Below, piece after piece: positions 8,591 to 16,239 of a stretch of DNA of 64,000 nt (its first letter is position 1; every line of letters begins with the position of its first letter). The notes under the pieces were generated by a model. It did not search any database. It worked only from the letters and a program-made list of their open reading frames with translations, and was not told the DNA's origin. Made by a program: the position numbers and the translations under genes. The stretch comes from an uncultured Dokdonia sp. (GTDB taxonomy: Bacteria > Bacteroidota > Bacteroidia > Flavobacteriales > Flavobacteriaceae): positions 1 to 64,000 of the forward strand of contig NZ_CALEMI010000160.1 in assembly GCF_937910895.1 (NCBI RefSeq), in the 5' to 3' direction.

Positions 8591-8914
8591 CTAACAGCAT
8601 TTTATTCTTGTTGCCTCAAAGAAATCCTGAAAGTGTTGTTGTAATTGTTCCCATTTTCTCAAATCAATACTATAGTATTGTGCCTTTCCTTTAAACTGAC
8701 TTTTTAGTAAGCCTGCTTTACGGATGACTTGTAAATGTTGAGAAGTAGTGGGTTGTGATAATCGTATTTTTTCTGCAATATCTTGACACAAACAACCGTC
8801 GCAATCTCCTATATATTCCAAAATAGCTACTCTAGCAGGATTAGAAAGTATCTTTGCTAGGTCTGCCATTTGATTTGCTCTCATCGAGTGAATATGTCTT
8901 TTTGTAACGCCCAT
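8591..8914 (-). CDS. arsR: ArsR/SmtB family repressor
   Basis: 107 aa winged-helix protein. Recognition helix SQPTTSQHLQVIRKAGLL is at about 53-70. A metalloid site is likely at C38, C41 and C43 (CDGCLCQDI), with a second Cys pair at the very end (C106-C107). Members leave DNA on binding As(III)/Sb(III), or other metals in some clades. It is first gene of the decarboxylase-DUF6428-GNAT-arsC set, so autoregulation of the operon is expected. Its 5' leader is made of four tandem ACAAAAG units directly before the ATG. Confidence 0.9.
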   Translation of the reverse strand: MGVTKRHIHSMRANQMADLAKILSNPARVAILEYIGDCDGCLCQDIAEKIRLSQPTTSQHLQVIRKAGLLKSQFKGKAQYYSIDLRKWEQLQQHFQDFFEATRIKCC

Positions 8915-8916
8915 AG

Positions 8917-8944
8917 CTTTTGTCTTTTGTCTTTTGTCTTTTGT
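8917..8944. repeat. Four tandem 7-bp repeats in the arsR leader
   Basis: Exact four-fold tandem repeat of CTTTTGT (ACAAAAG on the coding strand), starting 2 bases upstream of the arsR ATG, so it makes up the ribosome-loading region. Such a tract can change copy number by slippage. Confidence 0.9.
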
Positions 8945-8994
8945 AAAATTAAGAATAAAAAGTAATATAGCAATATTACGATGTTAAATTTTAT

Positions 8995-9026
8995 AAAAAA
9001 GCCTAAAGGATATCTTTAGGCTTTTT
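8995..9026 (-). terminator. Rho-independent terminator of the TM2 gene
   Basis: GCCTAAAG and CTTTAGGC (9001-9021) pair perfectly around a GATAT loop and are flanked by A- and T-runs, so it can work in both directions. It lies 13 bases past the TM2 gene stop and isolates arsR from it. Confidence 0.9.
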
Positions 9027-9038
9027 ATTATTTTCTAA

Positions 9039-9473
9039 TTAGAACCAAGGTTTCTTTCCGACTTGGTAGGTATTATAGAATTCTTCATCACTTTTTGTAA
9101 GGTACATAATTCCTTCTATAAGGCCAACGAGTCCCATTGCCCATACTACAAAAATGCCAATCCCTATGCAAGATAGTACAATTCCTATTATAGAAATAAC
9201 AAGCATAATAATTCCTTCTTTCTGATAGCCCAAGACAAACTTATGAACACCTAACCATCCTACAAATATCGCAAGCAATCCTGCCAGCATTTTCTTATTA
9301 TCCGTACTATTGGTTACTTTATTCCATTCTTCTTTTGCGCTATCGGAAAAATCTTTTGCAGAATCTTTTACATCGTCTGCAAATTCGCTTGCTTTTTCAC
9401 TGGCTTCATCAGCCATTTTTTTTGCTTTGTCTTTAAGGTCGTCCCCTTGACCTTGATTCGTTTCTTCGCTCAT
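9039..9473 (-). CDS. TM2 domain membrane protein with charged N-terminal helix
   Basis: 144 aa. Residues about 10-55 form a charged Lys/Glu/Asp/Ser helix with an 11-residue-like period (DKAKKMADEASEKASEFADD), resembling YtxH/apolipoprotein-type repeats. They are followed by a TM2 domain of two membrane helices (about 60-80 and 88-115) with the GVHKFVLGY turn. The function of the TM2 family is unsettled. The gene is monocistronic with its own terminator. Confidence 0.85.
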   Translation of the reverse strand: MSEETNQGQGDDLKDKAKKMADEASEKASEFADDVKDSAKDFSDSAKEEWNKVTNSTDNKKMLAGLLAIFVGWLGVHKFVLGYQKEGIIMLVISIIGIVLSCIGIGIFVVWAMGLVGLIEGIMYLTKSDEEFYNTYQVGKKPWF

Positions 9474-9582
9474 TGTTTTTAGTTTTAGTGAGATTATAAT
9501 CCTAAAACTATTAAAAAAAGGGCAGAAATTGACTAAAAAAATTTCTTTTCATCCCTAAATAGGTCTTTTACCCCTAACCAGA

Positions 9583-9966
9583 CTAGAGGAAAGCCTTATC
9601 TATAGGTTCCCACAGTTCTATTTTGTTCCCTTCTGGATCTAAAATCCAACCAAATTTCCCATAGTCATATTCTTCTATTTTACCAACAATAGTAACACCT
9701 TCTTCCTTGAGCACTTTGAGTAATGCTGTGAGATTATCTACTCTAAAGTTAAACATAAATGGCTTTTCACTTGGAGAAAAATAGGTGGTATCTGCCCCCA
9801 TAGGACTCCATTGCGTAGAACATTTATTTCCATTTTCGTCTCGCCACCAGAAAGTCCAACCATATTGATCTGTAGGCAATCCTAAGTGTTTTTTATACCA
9901 TTCTTTTTGTGCGTCGGGGTCTTCACTCTTGAAAAACATACCGCCTATTCCTGTGACTCTTTTCAT
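9583..9966 (-). CDS. VOC (glyoxalase-like) family protein
   Basis: 127 aa, a single vicinal-oxygen-chelate unit: GIGGMFFKSEDPDAQKEWY at the N-terminus and the typical GWILDPEGNKIELWEP at the C-terminus (metal-ligand Glu in IELWEP). The substrate is unknown. It lies 39 bases after the DUF4199 gene with a GCCCGCAAAGGCGGG hairpin filling the gap, so it is probably the last gene of the luxR-DUF4199-VOC set. Confidence 0.85.
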   Translation of the reverse strand: MKRVTGIGGMFFKSEDPDAQKEWYKKHLGLPTDQYGWTFWWRDENGNKCSTQWSPMGADTTYFSPSEKPFMFNFRVDNLTALLKVLKEEGVTIVGKIEEYDYGKFGWILDPEGNKIELWEPIDKAFL

Positions 9967-9967
9967 A

Positions 9968-9990
9968 TATATGCCCGCAAAGGCGGGTAT
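9968..9990. repeat. GCCCGCAAAGGCGGG hairpin before the VOC gene
   Basis: ATGCCCGCAAAGGCGGGTAT forms a hairpin of more than 7 bp directly upstream of the VOC gene ATG (minus strand), filling most of the intercistronic gap. Confidence 0.8.
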
Positions 9991-10005
9991 TTATTAATTA
10001 AACAT

Positions 10006-10518
10006 TTACTTCTTTTGTAATAGTAAACCAGAAAGGATCGAAATAATAAGACCTACCAACATTACCGTAATAAACATCAATCCCCCTGAAAATAAGCTCA
10101 AAGCTACTGGTGACATAGATTCAAATTGCTGCATTTGTGCTTTCATTTCTTCTAGTTTTTGTGTGTCTCCAGCTTCTTTTAATACCTTCATCGAAGCTTC
10201 TGAATATTCTTGAAAAAAATCAGGATTAATCACAGAGACGTAAAATCCATCCATTAACCCTATTCCTAGTCCTACAAATACACTAATAAAGAGCCCTAGA
10301 CTAAGTGCTTTTTTAAAAGATAGTTTTCCATTGTTTTCTTGATCTCTGTAATATTTGACACCAAAAAACACGGTAGAAAGTGCGATTACTATGGTTGCAT
10401 ATCCTAAAAATTCTTGAGTTCCGTAATCAAATCTGCTTCCAAAATAAAGCATACAAAAGAATAACATGATTCCAATGATAAAAGCGTAGGCACCAAATTT
10501 CTTGATTGTTTTTTTCAT
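10006..10518 (-). CDS. DUF4199 family membrane protein
   Basis: 170 aa with four predicted membrane helices (about 9-28, 38-55, 68-90, 140-165) and an extended charged loop (about 98-132) between helices 3 and 4. This is the usual layout of DUF4199, of unknown function. It follows the LuxR-type regulator by 99 bases on the same strand. Confidence 0.85.
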   Translation of the reverse strand: MKKTIKKFGAYAFIIGIMLFFCMLYFGSRFDYGTQEFLGYATIVIALSTVFFGVKYYRDQENNGKLSFKKALSLGLFISVFVGLGIGLMDGFYVSVINPDFFQEYSEASMKVLKEAGDTQKLEEMKAQMQQFESMSPVALSLFSGGLMFITVMLVGLIISILSGLLLQKK

Positions 10519-10617
10519 AATTCCTGTATTTAAACTATTGGAGCAAAAGTATCTGAATCCTCAAAAATGTATCTCATACTAAAGTACCAAAGTGATCCTA
10601 CTTTGGTAGGAATCCTG

Positions 10618-11031
10618 TTAAATAGGCAAGATTTGTAACTCTTTTGCCTTTTGAATGGCTTGTGTACGTCGCTTTGCGTCTAGTTTTAAAAAAACGTTAG
10701 AAACATGGGTTTTAATGGTACTTTCTGAAACAAAAAGATGTGTTGCTATTTCTTTATTACTATAGCCAGATGCCATCTCAATAAGCACTTCGTATTCTCG
10801 CTTACTTAAACCAATAGTATCTAGTTGTTTTTGGTCTATTTCTTTGGATTCTGTTTCTTGTTTCCTAAATCGTTTTTGGATAGCTACGCCTATTACAAAA
10901 AACACAATAGCAATCCCGCTTATAATTAGTTCTATGGTTAGGTCTCCAGAAATTAATGCGTATTTGCTCAATTGAAGTAGTGCTAAAATAGCAAATGCAA
11001 GCATCCCAAAAATTAAAACTGTTTTTTTCAT
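10618..11031 (-). CDS. Membrane-anchored LuxR-type transcription regulator
   Basis: 137 aa. Two membrane helices (about 3-22 and 30-50) are followed by a LuxR/GerE helix-turn-helix (about 73-132) containing LSKREYEVLIEMASGYSNKEIA and the recognition helix VSESTIKTHVSNVF. There is no receiver domain, so it is not a standard response regulator. Membrane location suggests it senses an envelope signal or contacts the neighbouring DUF4199 protein (inference). Confidence 0.88.
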   Translation of the reverse strand: MKKTVLIFGMLAFAILALLQLSKYALISGDLTIELIISGIAIVFFVIGVAIQKRFRKQETESKEIDQKQLDTIGLSKREYEVLIEMASGYSNKEIATHLFVSESTIKTHVSNVFLKLDAKRRTQAIQKAKELQILPI

Positions 11032-11038
11032 CCGTCTT

Positions 11039-11198
11039 ATACCAAATAAATATTAAAACAAGCCTTATAATTAGCTTCTATAGCACTTATATTTCACAAT
11101 AAATGAAACCGTAGCTTAGGCTATGCCTGAATTTTCTTATTTATCTAAGCACTATATAATTCAAATTTTATAGGCTTATTTTAAAGTCCATTTGGTAT
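11039..11198. mobile_element. MITE-like element with about 29-bp imperfect terminal inverted repeats
   Basis: The ends read inward as ATACCAAATAAATATTAAAA... and ATACCAAATGGACTTTAAAA..., matching at more than 20 of 29 positions, in a 160-bp span with no ORF. The element fills the gap between the luxR-type gene and the dehydrogenase gene. A non-autonomous transposon remnant is the best reading; no transposase is in the window. Confidence 0.5.
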
Positions 11199-11206
11199 TA
11201 AAAGTA

Positions 11207-12145
11207 CTAAAACTTTCTGAGGATTTTGTCTACAATGGTTTGTGCCAATTTACGTTTGCTTTCTACGGTCCATCCAGCAATATGTGGGGTAAGCAACACA
11301 TTTTTTGAATTTATTAGATATTGTAAGGGGGCTGGCACATCTTCTTTTGAGGTAAAAAGGGTTTCAAAAGATGCCTTTTCATATTCTAATACATCCAACC
11401 CTGCTCCTTTTATTTTTCCGTTTTGTAATGCATTGACTAACGCAGATGTGACCACACTTTTACCTCTAGCCGTATTTATGAGATAGAACGCTTTCGCGAA
11501 AGCGGCAATAAACGCATCATCTACCATCTTATCCGTTTGAGGCGTCCAAGGCGTATGTAAGCTTAGTACATCTGTCTTTGCCTGTAACTCTTCAAGGGTT
11601 ACTTGTCGGGCATTTGCATCTCCCACATTGTTTAAAATATCATAACACAATACGTCGCAGTCAAACCCTTGCAGTTTTTTTGCAAAAGCTTTTCCCATAT
11701 TGCCATAGCCAATAATACCAACGGTTTTTCCTTCCAATTCAAGTCCGCGATTGGACTCTCGATTCCATTGACCTGCTTTGACCTCTGCATCTGCTTGATG
11801 GAGTTTGTTAAATAGCGAAAGGATCATCCCGAGTGCATGCTCTCCCACCGCATTACGATTGCCTTCTGGAGCACTTATAAGATAGATTCCTTTACTTTCT
11901 GCATACGGAATATCAATACTCTCCAAACCTGCGCCAACTCTTGCAATGAATTTTAAATGCTGGGCAGCATCTATAAATTGTCTATCAATCTTAAACCGAC
12001 TTCGTATTACAATCCCATCATAGCCTGAGATGATCTTCTCCGTTTCTTCTTTTGAAATCGTGTAATTTTCTTCATTATCATGTCTTGCAATAGTCAATTG
12101 TTCTATGAGTAATGGATGATTTTGATCTAGATGAAGAATACGCAT
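11207..12145 (-). CDS. D-isomer 2-hydroxyacid dehydrogenase (phosphoglycerate dehydrogenase-like)
   Basis: 312 aa. NAD-binding GYGNMG is at about 146-151, the substrate/NAD arginine is in NTARGKS, and the catalytic His is in LLTPHIAGWT. There is no C-terminal ACT domain, so it is a short-form enzyme. The first step of serine synthesis is possible, but a general 2-ketoacid reductase cannot be excluded. A palindrome copy (core 11491-11502) encodes AAFAKAFY within the cofactor domain. It is followed by cupin and thioesterase genes oriented the same way. Confidence 0.87.
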   Translation of the reverse strand: MRILHLDQNHPLLIEQLTIARHDNEENYTISKEETEKIISGYDGIVIRSRFKIDRQFIDAAQHLKFIARVGAGLESIDIPYAESKGIYLISAPEGNRNAVGEHALGMILSLFNKLHQADAEVKAGQWNRESNRGLELEGKTVGIIGYGNMGKAFAKKLQGFDCDVLCYDILNNVGDANARQVTLEELQAKTDVLSLHTPWTPQTDKMVDDAFIAAFAKAFYLINTARGKSVVTSALVNALQNGKIKGAGLDVLEYEKASFETLFTSKEDVPAPLQYLINSKNVLLTPHIAGWTVESKRKLAQTIVDKILRKF

Positions 12146-12198
12146 ATTTGAGGGAACTATTTAATGAAGGGATAGATTGATTTTATAAATGGTACGTG

Positions 12199-12606
12199 TT
12201 ATATCTTAGGATATTCTGTTTGCGTTTTTTCGTGTTGTACTTCGCCCGTGTGCGCTGTGTTTTGTTTTTCAAAAAGTAACAGATGCACTTCTTCTCCTTC
12301 TTTGGTCGTGGGGTAATGCTCTACGCCTTTAGGCACTACAATAATCTCTCCTTCTTGCACAATTTCTGACCATTCTTTATATTCCTGACTAGAGTCTGTA
12401 CTGAGTGTTATCGGAGTACGAAAGCGCATTTCCAAAACCCCCTTTTGTACATAAAATAACTCATCTTCATTCTTGTGACTATGCCACACAAACTCCCCAG
12501 AAATTTTAGCCAAAATCACTTGCATATCGTCTACCAAAGCTATTTGATGAGGATGCCATTGCTTATCAAACTTGGTCAACTTTTCTTTAACATTAATTGG
12601 TTTCAT
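12199..12606 (-). CDS. Single-domain cupin protein
   Basis: 135 aa, starting MKPINVKEKLTKFDKQWHPHQIALVDD. The cupin motifs are visible: WHSHKNEDELFYVQKG (metal-binding His/His/Glu) and VPKGVEHYPTT (third His). The function is unknown; similar small cupins are common in flavobacteria. Confidence 0.85.
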   Translation of the reverse strand: MKPINVKEKLTKFDKQWHPHQIALVDDMQVILAKISGEFVWHSHKNEDELFYVQKGVLEMRFRTPITLSTDSSQEYKEWSEIVQEGEIIVVPKGVEHYPTTKEGEEVHLLLFEKQNTAHTGEVQHEKTQTEYPKI

Positions 12607-12645
12607 AGCCCTTATTTATCTAAGAAAGATACATAAATCTGTTGT

Positions 12646-13095
12646 CTAAAACAACGCGATAATAGCTTCTGGAATTCGCATCGGTTTTGCTTCTGGCATT
12701 TTGAGTAAACACCAATTTGTCATTGCAGTCACCACTAATTTTTGATCTTTTTTTCGGGTAATTTTTGTGTGGCGTTCTGAGCGAACACCTCCCATTTTCT
12801 CAACAAAAGTGGTGATAACTAATTCATCACCTTCCAAAGCTTCGGCTTTATAAGTAATATGATGATCTAGCACCACCCAAGCCATTTTTTTAATTCCTAT
12901 GCGCTCTTCTGTAGGGTCTTCGTTTTCAAAATAAGTAGCGGTGGCGTGATTCCAATGTTTTGAGGCGACTATTTGCACCCAATCTAGATAGACAACATTA
13001 TTTACATGTCCCAAGACATCTATTGCCGATGGCGGAACGGTAAGTGTGTATTCAAATATTTTTGAGGTCAAAATAAGATCATTTTGGCAATCCAA
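12646..13095 (-). CDS. Acyl-CoA thioesterase, hotdog fold (4HBT)
   Basis: 149 aa. The 4HBT motif IDVLGHVNNVVYLDWVQ is at about 20-36, with the catalytic-type Asp/His/Asn. Members hydrolyse acyl-CoA thioesters. Its start overlaps the 3' end of mgtE by 28 bases, suggesting co-transcription; no closer in-frame ATG lies before the conserved fold. Confidence 0.87.
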   Translation of the reverse strand: MDCQNDLILTSKIFEYTLTVPPSAIDVLGHVNNVVYLDWVQIVASKHWNHATATYFENEDPTEERIGIKKMAWVVLDHHITYKAEALEGDELVITTFVEKMGGVRSERHTKITRKKDQKLVVTAMTNWCLLKMPEAKPMRIPEAIIALF

Positions 13096-14414
13096 AAGTA
13101 AATTAAAATACCAAAAATATCATTGCTTGTTGTGATAAAAGGACCCGTAGCAATAGCAGGATCAATGCCTCGTTTATGTAAAAATAATGGGATAAAAGTC
13201 CCTATGATTCCTGCCATAATAATCACGACAAAAAGAGAGATAGAGATTGCCATCGCTGCTTTATAATCGCCATACCAAATAGCAGTAAAACCAAATAGCA
13301 CAATTCCTAGAATCAACCCGTTAAGTGCCGCTAGGAGCATTTCTTTAAATAACCGATTCCCAATACTTCCTTTTACATCATCATTGGCAAGACCTTGAAC
13401 AATGATCGCACTAGATTGTACCCCTACGTTTCCAGCCATGGCAGCGATCAGGGGTGTATAAAAAAACAATAAGGCATAGTCTTTTAAAATGTCTTCAAAG
13501 CCTCCCATAATCGTAGCAGCTCCTACCCCTCCTATCAAACCTAAAAATAACCAAGGTAATCTTGCTTTTGTAAGCTCTAAGATACTATCATCTGCCTCTA
13601 CTTCTTGTGTAATACCTGCTGCAAGTTGGTAATCTTCTTTTGCCTCATCACGTATAAAATCTACAATATCATCTATGGTAATACGTCCTAAAAGTATGTT
13701 ATTATCATCTACTACAGGAATAGCTTCTAAGTCATATTTCTGCATGATTTTGGCAACATCTTCTGCTTTATCATTAACATGAGCCGAATCTACTTTGGGG
13801 ATATAGATTTCAGATATTTTTGTTTTTGTGTCAGATGTCAGAAGATCTTTAAGAGAAAGTCTTCCTATCAGCACATTTTCTTTAGTTACTACATACACAG
13901 CATGCACACGTGTTACCTCTTCTGCCTGACGGCGCATTTCTCTCACACAGCCAGCAACGGTCCACGTTTCTTTTACTTTGATTAACTCTTTTGCCATCAG
14001 CCCTCCCGCAGAGTCATCATCATACTGCATAAGTTCGCGGATATCCGCCTTATGCTCCTCATCTTCTATATGCCCTATAACCGCTTCTTGAGTCGCCGAG
14101 TCTAACTCTGAAATGGCATCTACCGCATCATCGGTATCCATTTCTTCTATCTCTTCTGCAATCTCCTTCGGTGTAAGGCTATCTAGTAAACGCTCTCGTA
14201 CATCCTCATCAAGTTCCATGAGGGCTTCAGAGGTGGTCTCACTATCGAGTAAACGCAATAGATATACCGCTTCTTCCCAATTTACAGCGTCTAGTGTCTC
14301 TGCAACATCGGCAAAATGCACATCTTCAAAAATTTCATGCAGTGCGGTATCATTTCCAATACGGATATGATCTTTAATTTCTTCTAGTAATATGTCTGTA
14401 ATTTCGAATGACAT
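13068..14414 (-). CDS. mgtE: Magnesium transporter MgtE
   Basis: 448 aa with the full MgtE layout: an acidic helical N domain (about 1-130), a CBS pair (about 135-255) and five membrane helices (about 285-448) containing the pore motif (AGNVGVQSSAI). It is a Mg2+-gated channel-like importer of the inner membrane. Asp/Glu-rich stretches in the N domain match the Mg2+-sensing surface. Confidence 0.95.
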   Translation of the reverse strand: MSFEITDILLEEIKDHIRIGNDTALHEIFEDVHFADVAETLDAVNWEEAVYLLRLLDSETTSEALMELDEDVRERLLDSLTPKEIAEEIEEMDTDDAVDAISELDSATQEAVIGHIEDEEHKADIRELMQYDDDSAGGLMAKELIKVKETWTVAGCVREMRRQAEEVTRVHAVYVVTKENVLIGRLSLKDLLTSDTKTKISEIYIPKVDSAHVNDKAEDVAKIMQKYDLEAIPVVDDNNILLGRITIDDIVDFIRDEAKEDYQLAAGITQEVEADDSILELTKARLPWLFLGLIGGVGAATIMGGFEDILKDYALLFFYTPLIAAMAGNVGVQSSAIIVQGLANDDVKGSIGNRLFKEMLLAALNGLILGIVLFGFTAIWYGDYKAAMAISISLFVVIIMAGIIGTFIPLFLHKRGIDPAIATGPFITTSNDIFGILIYFWIAKMILF

Positions 14415-14452
14415 ACGGTTTCTTTTTGAGCGATCACAAATATAGGGAAACC

Positions 14453-15334
14453 CTATTCCAAATCCGATGCAATATCACTGGTTAGTTTTATGAAATCTTG
14501 AACAGATAATTGCTCAGGGCGTTTATTAAGAATTTCGCTTTCGCGAAAGCGGTCACTTAACACCATCCTTTTTAAACTATTACGCAAAGTTTTACGACGT
14601 TGCTGAAAAGCCATTTTTACCACCACAAATAATTGTTTTTCATCACAACCTATGTCTTTATAATTTTCTTTGCGTCGCAATCGAAGCACCCCACTATCTA
14701 CCTTGGGAGGTGGAATAAAAACGGTGGGAGGTACTGTAAACAAATACTCCGCATCATAAAAAGCTTGTACTAATACCGACAAAATACCGTAGGTTTTACT
14801 TCCGTGCAAAGCACAAATACGCAGTGCGACTTCTTTTTGAAACATCCCAGTAAACTCAGGGATACGTTCTTTATTTTCTAGGGTTTTAAAGACAATTTGT
14901 GTGGAGATATTGTAAGGAAAATTTCCTGTAATGGCAAAAGGTTGTTTTGGGAAAAGTGTTTCGATAGGATATTTTAAAACATCAGCTTCAAGCACTTGAA
15001 ATTTATCTGGACTGCTTATTTTTTGTTCTAACTTAAACGTACTATTTAAATAGGCAATGGATTCTCTATCGAGATCCATGGCAATGAGGTCAATTGGTTT
15101 TTCTAGAATGTATTTGGTTAATACACCTGTGCCTGGTCCTATTTCTAATACATTAGAATAGCCTTCTAGGGTGAGGGTATCGCCTATTTGTTTTGCTACA
15201 TCTTCATCTCCCAAAAAGTGTTGCCCAAGGTGTTTTTTTGCGGTAACTCCCTGGTCACTTTTATTAGATTTTGAGTGTGGCTTTTCGAAAGTACGTTTTG
15301 GCTTCACGTTTGAATTTGAATTTTTTCTACCCAT
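14453..15334 (-). CDS. rsmA: 16S rRNA (adenine1518/1519-N6)-dimethyltransferase
   Basis: 293 aa. The SAM site [11 protein letters not shown] and the catalytic NFPYNIS motif of the KsgA/Erm family are present, after [18 protein letters not shown]. It dimethylates two adenines of helix 45 during 30S assembly. About 30 extra Lys/Ser-rich residues precede the conserved KKHLGQHFL, so a later start is possible. A palindrome copy (core 14538-14549) is read in the less common frame as RFRES near the C-terminus. Confidence 0.95.
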   Translation of the reverse strand: MGRKNSNSNVKPKRTFEKPHSKSNKSDQGVTAKKHLGQHFLGDEDVAKQIGDTLTLEGYSNVLEIGPGTGVLTKYILEKPIDLIAMDLDRESIAYLNSTFKLEQKISSPDKFQVLEADVLKYPIETLFPKQPFAITGNFPYNISTQIVFKTLENKERIPEFTGMFQKEVALRICALHGSKTYGILSVLVQAFYDAEYLFTVPPTVFIPPPKVDSGVLRLRRKENYKDIGCDEKQLFVVVKMAFQQRRKTLRNSLKRMVLSDRFRESEILNKRPEQLSVQDFIKLTSDIASDLE

Positions 15335-15431
15335 GAATTCGTTCTTGTATATAGGTTGCTTCCTATGATACAGACCAAAGGTACACTTCCTTTTTTTACT
15401 TCTTTATTCTAAGATAATTTTTTTGACGGTG

Positions 15432-15884
15432 TTATCTTGATCTACTTGTTTGTAGATCATTAATTCGTTCTTGCAAATGCCTGTCAATCTCTAATTGCTC
15501 ATCCTTTTTGAGCCAAGAAATATTAAGATCTATTCTTCTCCCTGTTTTTAATAGTAGGAAAGGTTCGCTCCCACCTCTAGAGATTTCGTAGTTTTTTATT
15601 TCGCTAAACAGATAGTCACCATTTTTTGTTTTAATACCCTCTTCAGAAATTCCTAAAACAAAATAAACCCCTTCTTTATTAAAAAGAATATCTTGAATGC
15701 CTATCCAATATGATTTTAAAAAATCAATAGGTCCATCCCCTTTGATCCACCAATTAATAAAAAAATCAATTAAAAGTATAATGTATATGTGCTTCCAAAA
15801 GACAACAACAACTATTACATAAACAGCTAATTTTGCTAGAAACCAAAAGGAGATACGTTTTATAAAATATTCTTTATGCATCAA
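15432..15884 (-). CDS. Hypothetical membrane protein
   Basis: 150 aa. A hydrophobic N-terminal half (about residues 10-45, one or two helices) is followed by a soluble, mainly beta-type C-terminal domain with a charged end. I do not recognise a family. Its start overlaps the DUF4286 stop by 4 bases, implying co-transcription. Confidence 0.65.
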   Translation of the reverse strand: MMHKEYFIKRISFWFLAKLAVYVIVVVVFWKHIYIILLIDFFINWWIKGDGPIDFLKSYWIGIQDILFNKEGVYFVLGISEEGIKTKNGDYLFSEIKNYEISRGGSEPFLLLKTGRRIDLNISWLKKDEQLEIDRHLQERINDLQTSRSR

Positions 15885-16189
15885 TGCTGACTTATCACTT
15901 CCAATTCTGTTCTGAAAGCTACAAACTTCCCTGCAAACCGATTGCTCTGCGATCGTAAGCGCTCAGCATCTTGATCATAATAGGCTTGTAGTTTTTCTTT
16001 ACTAGGACAACCGTACTGTACCGAGTAGGTAACACCTCCCATATCTTCTTCTACAAGTACCTTGGTCATTAAGGCTTTGACAAACTTACCGGTGGCAATC
16101 ATCTCTGGAATATGTTCTTGTTGCATCCATGCAAGCCATTCTTGTTCTATAGACTCTTCTATATTTATAGTGACATTATATATAATCAT
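15881..16189 (-). CDS. DUF4286 family protein
   Basis: 102 aa, a compact ferredoxin-like domain typical of DUF4286: an N-terminal beta strand MIIYNVTINIEESIEQEW, then HIPEMIATGKF and a C-terminal AFRTELEVI. Function unknown. It lies between the TPR protein and rsmA on the same strand, an arrangement usual for flavobacteria. Confidence 0.85.
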   Translation of the reverse strand: MIIYNVTINIEESIEQEWLAWMQQEHIPEMIATGKFVKALMTKVLVEEDMGGVTYSVQYGCPSKEKLQAYYDQDAERLRSQSNRFAGKFVAFRTELEVISQH

Positions 16190-16239
16190 GTGATTCTTTT
16201 AATAAAGGGTAATTATGTTTAAAACACGTAAAAAAGCAC

